A stretch of 64,000 nucleotides of DNA, taken from the NCBI RefSeq assembly GCF_000835495.1, contig NW_015622547.1:1798001-1862000 (forward strand), given 5' to 3'. Below the pieces are notes generated by a model. The model did no database searches and was not told the origin of the DNA. It saw nothing but the letters and a program-made list of their open reading frames with translations. A program made the position numbers and the translations under genes. Each line of letters begins with the position of its first letter. Position 1 is the stretch's first letter. This document shows, piece by piece, positions 21,572-31,723 of this stretch. Origin of the DNA: Cladophialophora immunda (lineage: Eukaryota; Ascomycota; Eurotiomycetes; Chaetothyriales; Herpotrichiellaceae).

Positions 21572-23590
21572 TCATTGCGCATCGTCCTCCTTGGTGCCCC
21601 AGAATTTGACCCAGTCGACACCTCCCTTGACTTTACTCTGGAACTGGGCGATGCCGTGCCGACCCTCCGAGCCGGGCAGCATCATCTGTGCGAATTTGGT
21701 TTGGATCAGCCTTTCTTGCGTGTCTGAGAAAGGGTGTGCCCACGCAGCCTTGACCAGGTCCTTGCACGACGTCGCCGCTCGCGGGCCCGCACGTCGCAGT
21801 CGGTCCAAGTAGGTTTCCAGCATTTCCTCCAGCTCGTCAGAGGACGGGGCCAGTCCGTGAACGGCGCCGATGCGGTGCAGCTCCGCGGCGTAGACCTCTC
21901 TGCCGCTCAGGATCGCTTCACGGGCGAACGAGGGACCCCATTCCCGGACCACGAATTTGGAGATGATGGCCGGGACCAAGCCGAGCTTGATTTCGCTCAC
22001 GGTCCATCGCGCTCGGGACGACGCGAGTCGAATGTCGCATACGGTGCTGAGACCAACCCCGCCGGCGTAACACGGTCCGTCGACCACCGCGACAGTCGTT
22101 TGTGGACTTTCCTCGATGGCCTGAAAGAGGTCGTACACCCTGTGGTAGTAGCTATTTTCCTGGGAGGTGTCGCTGGTGTCTGTTCCTCCGCTCAGGTCCA
22201 TGCCGGTGCAGAAGAAGCGGCCTTCGGACGCCAGGACGATATGGAACACGGTGTGATCCTGTGCCAGGCCGCGGTAGAGCCGGGTCAAACCATCGACCAT
22301 CTCTCCGGTGAGTGCATTGCCGTTTCGGTCACGCGTCAGCGTCACCTTGACGACAGGCCCGGCTCGCGCGACCCGATAGTTGCCGTTGTCCTCAATTGTG
22401 GTCCACGATCTTCGGACGGACGTGCTCTTCGCTGCAGGCGAGGGGGCCGGCTGAGCGCCGGCTCGAGCTTTGGCACTGAGTGCGGCGCCGGCGCGACTCC
22501 CGTTCGGTCTTCCCAGTTGTCGCGAGATCCATTCGCCTGTCTCGACCAGCTTGTCTAGATTCACTCCAGTGTTCAGACCCATCTGATCAAACAGGTATAC
22601 CACGTCCTCGGTGGCAAGGTTACCTCGGGCTCCTACGGCGTAAGGGCAGCCACCAAGGCCGGCCACGCTGCTGTCGAAGGTTCTCAGACCCATGTCGTAG
22701 GCCTTAACAACGTTCGCCACCGCTTGTCCATACGTGTCGTGAAAGTGCCCCGCAAGCAGGTGCCCTGGGTGCCGGGCAAGAAGATACTCCAGCAGCTTTT
22801 GCGTGTGATATGGCGTTCCCACCCCAAGCGTGTCTCCCAGGGAGACCTCGTAGCAGCCCATGTCGAGCAATCGCTTGGCGACGTACTCGACCTGTTGCGG
22901 CTGGGTTGGCCCGGTGTATGGGTCGGCGAAAATGCACGAAACCACTCTGCACGTCGAGCTTGTCAGCACGTTTTCTAACTATCAATCTCTGTCGGGCCCG
23001 CGTTTGTCTCACCCTCGAACCAGAATGGAATGCTCCCGAGCTTTAATCGCCACCGTCTCGGCTTGTGCGAGCGCCTGGTCCACGGTACAGTTCTGGTTGG
23101 CCTTGCTGAATGCTTCCGAGGCAGATGCGAATATGACGACCTCTTTGGCGTTGCTCTTCATCGCATTCTCCAGGCCCTTGGGGTTCGGGGCCAGCACGGG
23201 AAACCTCCTCTCGCCATCTTCCGCCAGAGGCTGAATTGCTCGCATAATTTCCGCACCATCGGCCAGTTGAGGCACCCATCTGGGCGAGACGAACGAGGTC
23301 GCCTCAATGTCGCGCAGCCCCGTCGCGGCCAGCCGCTGGATGAGCTCGAGTTTCGTAGCCGTCGGAATCACATCCTTGATATTTTGCAGGCCATCTCGGG
23401 GTCCCACTTCGAGAATTCGCACGTCTCGCCCACCGCTAAATCCGCCTGTTGATTTCGAGTAGTGGCGCCTTCGACCCCCTGAAGCAGAACATTGAAACGT
23501 CTGTCGGAGAACGTGGGCTGAGTGGCCGGGTTTGCGACAAGTCAACCCCAGCCGGGTTCCAGGTTGGCGGAGGACAAACAAAGTAGCCAT
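21572..23590 (-). CDS. Fusion of HMG-CoA lyase and methylglutaconyl-CoA hydratase-like enoyl-CoA hydratase
   Basis: Two exons, 23590-23013 and 22946-21572, give 650 residues. Residues 1-50 are Arg/Ser-rich with RRRHYSKS, a likely mitochondrial presequence. Residues 56-340 are HMG-CoA lyase: EVGPRDGLQN, ATSFVSPRWVPQLAD, the metal pair H260/H262 in GHFHDTYG, and GLGGCPYAVGARGNLATED with its active-site loop Cys. An Ala/Pro-rich linker (about 343-373) leads to a crotonase domain (380-650) with GRFFCTGMD, CYAGGVGLSTVCDIRLASS and SEIKLGLVPAIIS. The last pattern resembles LiuC/AUH 3-methylglutaconyl-CoA hydratases. The two domains catalyse consecutive steps: hydration to HMG-CoA, then cleavage to acetyl-CoA and acetoacetate. 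The intron joins one uninterrupted lyase domain, so the fusion is not a splicing guess; both domains lie in one frame of exon 2. Divergent from the CoA-transferase. Confidence 0.93.
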
Positions 23591-24067
23591 TTGTTGCCCC
23601 TGATCTGCCCTGACAATGCTTCTAGTTGATAGAAGTGGCGTGAACCTGGAGCCGAGCTTGGAGTGAGAGTCATTAGAAAGACGCCAAAGATGCGTGGGAC
23701 ATGGCGAATGGGAACACGGACGTCTCAACTACCTAGCCGAGACGCCGGGCCGACAAGGGAAAGACAACAACCAACAACATCTTCGATCTGGCCTGAGCCT
23801 CGGTGCCAGTGGCAGTTTTCGTAGGAGGATCTTTCCTGGCCACAACCTATCGAAGCAACGTACCTAGTCATCGGAGAGACACACAATTAACATGCCCCAT
23901 GTGGCTTGTCTCCGCAGTGCCGCTCTGATTGTCGAACCGGCGGTGCGAAACCGTAGCCATTCGGGTTCCTCGTACTTCTGTCTATAAACCTTCACCCTGT
24001 TCTCTCGAGACCGAAAGATACGCTGACATCGCATTGTACCGCGAAACACAGACCTGAAGAAGGAACC
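23591..24067. promoter_or_regulatory. Bidirectional promoter, lyase-hydratase fusion / CoA-transferase
   Basis: 477 bases between divergent starts. CCGGGCCGA at 23745-23753 is a shortened, reverse form of the CGGCCCGAGG motif. No TATA box was recognised. Confidence 0.45.
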
Positions 24068-25768
24068 ATGAAACGACTGATAGGGGCGCCGATATGGAAG
24101 TCGCCGATTGCTCCCAGCGCCACCAAGATTCAAACCCGGTTAAAGCCGGGCATATGCTCGATCCCGGTGGCTTCAGCACGACATTCGAGCACTCTCCCAG
24201 GAGCCAAAAACGAAGGTCCTCTCAAGGGCGTCCAAATCCTCGACCTTTCGCGAGTCTTGGCTGTAAGCTTGCATGGCCGATCCAGCACATTGCCCCGTCT
24301 CGGGGCCGGTTGCTTTTCTCTCTGTTTCTCTGACGTGTGAACCCAGGCGCCATTATGTACGCAAATTCTAGCAGACTATGGTGCGGAAGTCATCAAAGTA
24401 GAGGATGTCGGGAGAGGGGTATGTCATGACCGTTTGATTGTTCCTAGCCAGACAGGGATTGACCATTCAGCAGGATGATACCCGGTACTTCAAGGTATCC
24501 GGCGAACAGAGCGCCTGGAAGGATGACAGTGGTCCGATGTCCAATTATTTTGCAGCGGTCAATAGGAATAAGCGGTCGATCTGCCTGAACCTCAAAGATC
24601 CCAAAGGTCGAGACATCTTTTTGGAGCTTGCCAAAAAGGCCGATGTCGTGTACGAACCATCAATCCCCCCGCCCTTTTTTTTATAGTATCTACACGGACG
24701 GCCTGACACTTGTGCCGCAGCGTGGACAACTTCCGCCCAGGGGCCTTGGATCGCTTGGGACTCGGGTATGATGTCCTCTCGAAAATCAACCCTCGAATCA
24801 TCCACGCCAGCGTCTCTGGTAAGATCCTATTGACACGTCTGCCCTGCGAAAGATGAGTTGGCTGAAAGCAGAAAGGCTATGGAGCCGTGGGACCCTACTC
24901 GACACGAGCCGGATATGACATGATCGCAGGTTCGGAAGCCGGCCTCCTGCACCTGACCGGGGAGCGTGGAGGTCCTCCTGTCCGGCCTGGCCTGGGCGTG
25001 ACGGACATGTGTACCGGCTTGTTCACGCACGGGGCCATCGTCGCCGCGCTGTACGCCAGGGAAATCAACGGCCGGGGACAAAGGATCCATGCCTCGCTGT
25101 ACGAGTCCCAGGTCGCGCTGCTCACCAGCGTGGCGCTGGCGTGGTTGAACCTGGGCCAGGAGACGGAGCGCTGGGGCACCCAGCACCCCAGCGTGGTCCC
25201 GTACGACGCCTTCAAGACCAAAGACCTGTACTTTGTCTGCGGGGCGACGAACGACCGCCAGTTCAAGATCCTCTGCGCGCTGCTCGGCCTGGCCGATCTC
25301 CCCGACGACCCTCGATTCGTGACGAACGCCGACCGCGTCAAAAACCGCGACGCCCTCTACCCGCTGCTGAACCGGGCCTTCGCGACAAAGTCGACGGACG
25401 AGTGGATCCGGTCGTTTGAGGGGAGTGGAATGCCCTACGCCCCGATCAACACCATGGAGCGTGTCTTCGACCACCCACAGACCGAGGCGACGGGAATGGT
25501 CCACGAAGTCCCCTTGGACGCGGCCAAATCGGGCTTTCTCAAGCTGCTAGGTGAGTTGCACGCACGGAATCGTTTCGCCGCTCTGCGACGGGCGTTGTGA
25601 AGATTGTTGACATTCCTCGAACCAGGCCCGGCAGTCAAGTTCAGCCAAACCCCAGCTTCCATCCGAACAGTGCCACCACGCCTCGGAGAACACACAGATG
25701 ATGTCCTGCGGGAATTAGGCCTGCCTGAAACAGAGATTGAATCTCTCCATGCCAGTAAAGTGGTTTAG
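24068..25768 (+). CDS. CaiB/BaiF (family III) CoA-transferase, SUGCT-like, probably mitochondrial
   Basis: Six exons, 24068-24262, 24347-24418, 24474-24649, 24721-24818, 24876-25550 and 25626-25768, give 452 residues. The first 50 residues are basic and Ser-rich without acids until late, a likely mitochondrial presequence. Family marks in order are [56 protein letters not shown], and the Asp-bearing VTDMCTGL expected at the active site. C-terminal [13 protein letters not shown] is also typical. Family III enzymes move CoA from a donor such as succinyl-CoA to a free acid; human SUGCT uses glutarate, HMG and related diacids. The introns are 54-85 bp, and the exon 5 acceptor is AAAG rather than the nearer CAG, chosen to keep SGYG in frame. 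Confidence 0.92.
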
Positions 25769-26037
25769 ACAGTCGATCTCGGCTTTCAGAGGCCTGCATG
25801 GTCTATTACCATTTCCGGAGCTAGATCTAAGATTCAATCATGTAGATGAAAATGACTCACATGGTGATACACGATGGCCAGATATACATTCTACTACGTA
25901 CGCTATGCTCCCAAGTATCCTTCTCCTTTCGAAATACGTCAAAGGCTCCACGCAACAAACATTGCCACGGCTAGCCAGGTGTCGGACGTCGTCAGTGGCC
26001 TAATACTCAATCTCCTGCTGGACCCATACGCCGTGAT

Positions 26038-27245
26038 CTAGGGCGTTTCCCCGACACGGTAGACCAATTTCCCCGAGTGAACTTTTCCGGCCTGAAGGTC
26101 CTTCAAGCCCTGGATGACCCCTGCCAGTCCGCCTTCCTTCACCACCTCCGGATGCGTCTTCAGTTTACCCTGATCGGAAGAGTCAGCGAGGAAAGACAGA
26201 GTCGACATGCAAGATTGGGACAGAAATATCCCCACACGAACCTCGGCGAGCAGTTGTTCGGTCAGCCCCATGAACATCTTTGCAAATTCCCAGTCTTGCG
26301 GGTCAGCCGCAAATTGGCGCGGGCCAAACACAAAGGCCTCATCGAACATGGTGTACATGACGACGGAGCTCGACTCGACATCGTCCCGGGGCGAGTTGAT
26401 GGGGTTGGTGGCTCCGTAGCGCGTCCCGGGGTGTGTTGAGAGGGACTGGGCACAAATCTCAGCCGATGATTCTATGGCGATGGTGTCCCACGCATATTTG
26501 AGCGTGTTCCCTGTTAGTCTGCGAATCCGGGCTGGAGTATCGGGGTCGGTGTATTCAAAGCAGTAGTCGGCTCCGAGGCCCTGGAGGCGGTCGAACTGGG
26601 CTCGTGAACAAATGGTGATGACCGTGTATCCTGACCTGGGTTGTCCAACGAGTTAGTCATCGGAGCACCTTGTCCTCATCCCCTAGTTAGATCGGCACTG
26701 AGTATGGAATTTTCCCATCCTACGTACAGCTTTGCATACTGAATGGCAAGGCCAGCTGTCGATGTGCCCCCTCCGTAAATCAAGACGTGTTCAGCTTCCG
26801 GAGACGGGTCGGTTGGAAGGTTCAGCCTCAGGGACTTTTGATAGAGACCCTGTCCCACCGTGATGGCTGCGAGGGAGACGGTCGCCGCCTTCTCGTACGC
26901 CAGGCCTTCGGGGATCCGCATCTGCACGTCGCCCTTGACGACGGCATATTCGGCGAAAACGCCGTCCTCAGCCTGAACGAGGTTGGACCCGTGGGCACAC
27001 CCACAGATCCGGTCGCCTTTGCGCCAGGCCTTGGTCACCGCCGGGCCAACCTCTTCGACGACACCGGCATAGTCGCAGCCCACCAACGCATCGTCTTTGG
27101 CTCTCCCAAAGGCGACGTGTTTCCAATCCGTCGGGTTGAGTGCAACCGCGTACGGTTTGACCAGGACGTAGTCGTCACGCAGCCGTGGAAGTGGCCTATC
27201 CCGGGCAAGTCGAACTCCCTTTCCCTCAATCACCACAGCTTTCAT
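26038..27245 (-). CDS. MDR-family oxidoreductase (zinc-free, ToxD/enoyl-reductase-like)
   Basis: Three exons, 27245-26728, 26635-26242 and 26169-26038, give 347 residues. N-terminal GroES-like part: MKAVVIEGKG, ALNPTDWKHVAFG and GCDYAGVVEEVGP. The nucleotide-binding part carries VLIYGGGTSTAGLAIQYAKL-SGYTVITICS. No Cys cluster or zinc ligands are present, as in quinone-oxidoreductase and trans-enoyl-reductase members. Typical reactions are NADPH reductions of C=C bonds. The second intron has a GTTCGT donor and is 72 bp, a multiple of three, so its retention would only add 24 residues; removal gives AEGKLKTHP as in relatives. It lies inside the catabolic block between the CoA-transferase (3' ends facing) and the acyl-CoA dehydrogenase. 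Confidence 0.87.
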
Positions 27246-27815
27246 GGTGGTGTATCCACGGTGCCCAGGACATGGACAACCCGGCTTGATGAGCTGGGCA
27301 TGCGCGCCAAGTTCCGTGCTTGTTTGTCGATATCGGCATCGCCAGTGTCGAGATGAGCGTAGCAATACGAATCCTCTGGACATCCCTCTTTATCCCTCTG
27401 CAAGATGTAGTGGGAGGAGCTGCTCCAAGACGCGCTGAAACATCTAATGGGTGGGAAGAGACTAGCCTTGAACGGTTGAAACATCAATTGGTGTTTATGT
27501 TGTATTTGGGCTCCAAATTAGTTAATCAATAGGACTTTCCTGATGGATGTGGCCGCTTGTTTCAGCAAAACTGTGTATTAATAGCGGTTAATGGGCGCCT
27601 AATGCATCCCGTCATGGCCGAGGTCCTTCCTCTCCGAGTCCTGGCGTAACCTCTCGCAATGTGAACAAAATTTCCAACCTTGAATCAGTTATTGAGGAGA
27701 CCATAAAGGTCACAAAACAGTATCGTTTGAACGAAATCGAGTGTCTCTGAAACTTTTGTCACATGCCTATGCTAATTGTCTCGCAAACCACAGAATAATC
27801 AGCCCCGGTCACCTC
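27246..27815. other. Intergenic spacer
   Basis: 570 bases, upstream of the MDR gene and downstream of the acyl-CoA dehydrogenase, both on minus. A+T-rich compared with flanks. No gene or motif copy recognised. Confidence 0.5.
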
Positions 27816-29117
27816 CTAGTATGACCTTGGCAGGCCTAGGACCCTCTCGCCAATGTAATTCTTGATCATCTCTCTACTGACGGGCGCAATGCGTGGGAGC
27901 ATGGCTTCCCTCAGGTAGCGTTCCACGTGGTACTCTTTCGCATATCCCATGCCGCCGTGGGACAAAACGGCCCTCTGGCACGCGTCAAACGCGGCCTCGG
28001 CGGCGAGGTACTTTCCGGCATTTGCATATTCGCCGGTCGAGTGTCCTTCATCATAAAGCTTAGCCGCAAGGTACAGCGTCAACCTGGCCGCCTCCAGCGA
28101 CATCCAGGACTCGGCGAGCGGGTGTTGAATTCCCTGATTTCGACCGATTTGTCGATCAAACACCACTCGTTCCGTGGCATACGTGACAGCCCGGCGAAGC
28201 GCAGCGTACCCCAGCCCCAGCGCCTCGGTTCCGACGAGGACTCTTTCCGCGTTCATCCCGTGCATGATCATCTTGAAGCCGTCGCCTTCTTCGCCGATCA
28301 AGTCCTCCGCAGGGACTCTCCAGTTCTCAAAGAAGAGGATGTTGGAATCCACGGCGGCACGTCCCAATTTGGGGATCTCGGTGACCTGGACTTGGGCACG
28401 ATCTAGGTCGGTGTAGAAAAGGGACAGACCTTTGCTCGGCTTCGTGACTTGATCCACAGGCGTGGTCCGGACCAGAATCAGGATCTTGTGCGCAATTTGA
28501 GCCGTCGAGATCCAGATTTTCGATCCGTTTAGGACATAGTGGTCGCCGTCACGACGTGCGAAGGACTGGAGTTTCAACGTGTCGAGACCGGAATTGGGCT
28601 CTGTGACCCCAAAACACGCCCTCTCCTTGCCGGCGATCAGCCCAGGCAGCCAGCGTTTCTTTTGCTCCTCAGTCCCAAACTTCACCACCGGCTCCAGACC
28701 AAAGATGTTCATGTGGATGGAGGACGCACCGGCCATGCCAGCCCCAGACTCGGAGATGGTCTGCATCATCACAGCGGCTTCGCTGATCCCCAGCTCTGAG
28801 CCGCCGTAAGCCTGAGGCAGGCAAATCCCCAGCCACCCGTCCGCCGCAAGGTCGTTGTATAGATCATGCGGAAATTCATGTTTGTTGTCGTGCTCCAACC
28901 AGTACTCATCGGTGTACTTGGCGCAAATTTTGGCGACCGCCTCGCGCACCGTTTTTTGAGACTCGGTAAAGTCTGGAGGGTCAAATGCTACCCTCCGTGC
29001 ATCAGACGATCGAAACCCCCGGTTGATGTCAAATGAACCAAGACTCCCCGCCCAGGTCTGACTTGCGCGTCTCAGTGCACGAAGGCTTGTTCTCGACTGG
29101 CGAAGAAGAAAACTCAT
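27816..29117 (-). CDS. Acyl-CoA dehydrogenase, probably mitochondrial
   Basis: One exon, 433 residues from MSFLLRQSRTSLRALRRAS, an evident mitochondrial presequence; a longer upstream frame has no such quality. The flavin and substrate segments are ACFGVTEPNSGLDTL, LNGSKIWISTAQIA and RQIGRNQGIQHPLAE, with the C-terminal GGMGYAKEYHVERYLREAMLPRIAPVSREM. The Glu that acts as base in medium-chain enzymes (before Gly-Thr) is replaced here by Pro-Val. A Glu is present instead in GMNAERVLVG, the place used by isovaleryl-CoA dehydrogenase. It would make an enoyl-CoA from an acyl-CoA, with electrons going to ETF. Divergent from the mitochondrial carrier. Confidence 0.94.
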   Translation of the reverse strand: MSFLLRQSRTSLRALRRASQTWAGSLGSFDINRGFRSSDARRVAFDPPDFTESQKTVREAVAKICAKYTDEYWLEHDNKHEFPHDLYNDLAADGWLGICLPQAYGGSELGISEAAVMMQTISESGAGMAGASSIHMNIFGLEPVVKFGTEEQKKRWLPGLIAGKERACFGVTEPNSGLDTLKLQSFARRDGDHYVLNGSKIWISTAQIAHKILILVRTTPVDQVTKPSKGLSLFYTDLDRAQVQVTEIPKLGRAAVDSNILFFENWRVPAEDLIGEEGDGFKMIMHGMNAERVLVGTEALGLGYAALRRAVTYATERVVFDRQIGRNQGIQHPLAESWMSLEAARLTLYLAAKLYDEGHSTGEYANAGKYLAAEAAFDACQRAVLSHGGMGYAKEYHVERYLREAMLPRIAPVSREMIKNYIGERVLGLPRSY

Positions 29118-29731
29118 GGTAGATGCTGTTCTCCTCGGACTTTGATGTAGGGCTGGTCTTGTCGGCTCCTCTGAGTGAGGTGTGCGTTGCAATTCTATGT
29201 GCACGTTGTTTCGAGGCTCTCCTACAGGACTATGCCACACGACACATACTACGAAGCAGAGCAACAGCGAGGCTGAACGGCCGAGGCTGCCATGATTGGA
29301 GAAATAGATTCATCATTCATGGCTCTTGGCGTGTGGAGCAGCAGTGGGTACGGCCGGCCGAGTCCGGCATGGTGTATCATACTGCAAATCACGCCGTCGG
29401 CCCGAGGGATCAGGTCTGGTCACTCCAGCCTCTGCAGACAACCAATTGGTTCTCTACCCCATGAAAACTCGCAGGTGAGAAGACCGTGGTTCGCAGATCG
29501 TTGTCCGAGAATGCTTCTCCGCTTGAGAGTTCTGAAAGGTCGTCTGCGGAGTTGGTGATCGGAGTACAGAGAGACGCGGCGCTCCCAACATGCCGCGACC
29601 GGTAATGGAGACTTCGAGGAGGGCGTTGAATGATGTCTTGAACCTTACAAAAAATCCACAAAAGGGCCTCAATTCTGTGGCATCAGCTATTAGCTCTTAG
29701 TGAAATTGTTCTGAGGGGGCCAGATGCGGGT
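29118..29731. promoter_or_regulatory. Bidirectional promoter, acyl-CoA dehydrogenase / mitochondrial carrier
   Basis: 614 bases between divergent starts. Contains CGGCCCGAGG at 29398-29407 and a short CGGCCGGCCG palindrome near 29351. Shared control of the two genes is an inference. Confidence 0.5.
29398..29407 (+). promoter_or_regulatory. CGGCCCGAGG motif copy 3
   Basis: Direct match, preceded by T and followed by GAT, so 14 bases are the same as at 21493-21506. It sits about 280 bp upstream of the acyl-CoA dehydrogenase start and 325 bp upstream of the carrier start. Confidence 0.3.
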
Positions 29732-30776
29732 ATGGAGGCTGTACGACAGAAGGCGAGCCTCAAGCAAAACAACGCACCCTCAGAAAAGGACGCATCTCAG
29801 CCGGTCAATTCGAGCCTCGCCAACAACGTCGTTTATAAGACGGCACTCCCGTTCATCATCGGCGGGCTGTCAGGGTCCATCGCGACGATATGCCTACAAC
29901 CCGTCGATATGGTCAAGGTCCGGCTTCAGTTGATTGGGGCAGGAAGCAGAAGTGGGCCAAGTGTCAGCCCCTTCACGGTGGCTCGAGACATTGTCGCTCA
30001 TGGCAGACTCCTCGAGTTGTATTCCGGCCTGTCGGCGGCGCTCCTGCGCCAAGTGGTTTATGGCACCAGCCGACTCGGGCTTTTCTTTACGTTTGAAGAC
30101 ATGCTCAAGCGCCGCGCAAGGGAGCGAGGGACGGAGGTGACCTTCCGGGAGCGTGCTGTGGCAGGAATCACCGCCGGTGGTTTGGGGGCTTTTATCGGAA
30201 ATCCCACAGAAGTCGGGTTGATTCGAATGCAATCCGACGGCATGAGACCGAAGGAACTGCAAGCGAACTATCGGTCCGTCTTCGATGCGTTGCGCCGCAT
30301 TGTCCAGAACGAGGGTCTGTTGGCACTGTGGACGGGCGCCAAAGCAACCGTGGTCCGGGCGATGTGCACGAATTTCGGCCAGCTCGCTTTCTTTTCCGAA
30401 ACAAAGAGCCAGCTCGGGAAGATTTCCAGGATCCCCGAACAGGGGCGCGTGGTGGCGGCTTCAACCGTGGCAGGGTTCTTTGCGGCCTTCTTTAGCATGC
30501 CCCTGGACTTTGTGAAAACGAGGCTCCAACAACAGTCGACCAACGCGCGGGGACCGCCGGCCTACGCTGGGGTCTCGGATTGCTTTCTTCGCGTGTTTCG
30601 AGAAGAAGGACTCCTGCGATTCTATCGAGGCTTTGGGACTTACTTCATGAGAATTGCCCCACATTCGTGAGTTATCAGTTTCTGGAAGCGCGTATAGCGG
30701 TGGGTTGCTAAGTCTGGACAGAATCATATCTCTGATAGTCGCCGACAATCTGACGGCGCTCCTCAAAAGACCATAA
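29732..30776 (+). CDS. Mitochondrial carrier, 2-oxoglutarate/malate (SLC25A11)-like
   Basis: Two exons, 29732-30666 and 30722-30776, give 329 residues. The three carrier repeats each show the signature at the end of the odd helix: QPVDMVKVRLQ, GNPTEVGLIRMQSDG and SMPLDFVKTRLQQQ. The second, NPTEVGLIRM, is characteristic of oxoglutarate-type carriers. The small second exon completes the last helix (APHS-IISLIVAD). It should exchange dicarboxylates or oxo-acids across the inner mitochondrial membrane. Its position beside an acyl-CoA dehydrogenase and near a diacid-type CoA-transferase suggests that it imports the pathway acid or exports a product (inference). Confidence 0.93.
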
Positions 30777-31150
30777 CTAAGAAGACCCAGGCGATGCAAC
30801 AGGTTAATCTGACTAGCGACAAGATCCGTAAAAGGCTGTCAAGCGATTAAAAAAACTCCGAGTTGTGGTGAGAGCTAATTGTCGGGAATGAGTTGGGTGA
30901 ATAGATGCAGTGGATCGCCAGTAGCGAGGTATGTTGGGATTTCCTGACTGCCTCTATGAGTGAATTTGAAGCAGGAGATATAGAGACATTTTCCCCGCCA
31001 TATCAAAGAACTAGAACGTATGGATTTCTCTTTACATTCTGAGCATACGTTCGTGGATGATCACCTGCTACTCAGAAGGGGTCATCCGGCTCACGACAGT
31101 TTTAGAAGATTAGCCAGTTGCTTCTGAACGCCACGATATAAATTCATCTA
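30777..31150. other. Intergenic spacer
   Basis: 374 bases, A+T-rich, downstream of the carrier. No gene or repeat recognised. Confidence 0.45.
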
Positions 31151-31375
31151 GTGTTGTCGGACCCATCTATAAGTATTCATGCCTTTGCTACATATCCGTC
31201 GGACTGCGCATCGGAATTCTACCAGGGAGCCAAAGCACAGAGCCCGATGAAACGTCTGACATTCCCTGAGGAAGTTGCGGAAAGAGTCTGCTTCTTGTCT
31301 GGGCTTCGGGCGTCGGGTATCACAGGGGTGAACGTCCACGTAGATGCCGGTGCTTCATTGTTTCATGTGATATGA
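31151..31375 (+). pseudogene. Relic of a short-chain dehydrogenase/reductase (C-terminal end)
   Basis: The frame ends with MKRLTFPEEVAERVCFL, then GITGVNVHVDAGASLF, which is the usual close of classical SDRs (Arg-Leu-xx-Pro-Glu-Glu-Val-Ala ... Ser-Gly-Ile-Thr-Gly-xx-xx-xx-Val-Asp-xx-Gly). No Rossmann start, Ser-Tyr-Lys site or intron-linked exons were found upstream. Only 75 codons remain, so this is a decayed gene between the carrier and the acetoacetyl-CoA synthetase. Confidence 0.6.
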
Positions 31376-31723
31376 ATTGATATGAGATGATCGGAATCTT
31401 CTGAGGGATCGCTTGACAGGCATGTAGAGTACCCTCCAATCTGGTGCCCCATACGTTTCTTACCCCGCCTTGCCTCGTCCCCATGGGTCCGAGGGAGGTC
31501 CCACTCATGGCGAAGCCTTACCAATTCGGGACTGTCGCTCTCTGCCGAAGCCGGCAGCCTTTGCCGAGCCCGTGACCGACCCCGGGCCGGAGAGCTTCCA
31601 GGGTCCGACTTCCTTTCTCCCCGGCGCCAAAGGATTCAAAACACATCTAACTTGCGAGTGGCTTGTACTCCGTACAACTTGGAGTCAACTGTGAGAGCGA
31701 GACGGTCGTAGCTGGGTCACAAG
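31376..31723. promoter_or_regulatory. Promoter region of acetoacetyl-CoA synthetase gene
   Basis: 348 bases. Holds CCCGGGCCGG at 31581-31590, a related but shorter form of the CGGCCCGAGG motif read on minus. Confidence 0.4.

Noticed and set aside
21734..22558. 274-codon plus-strand frame opposite the hydratase domain
   Set aside because: Antisense shadow with no motif; the minus strand encodes a clear crotonase domain.
24625..24720. C8/T8-type homopolymers in the CoA-transferase gene suspected as a frameshift
   Set aside because: They fall inside a GTACGA...CAG intron; the flanking exons join in frame.
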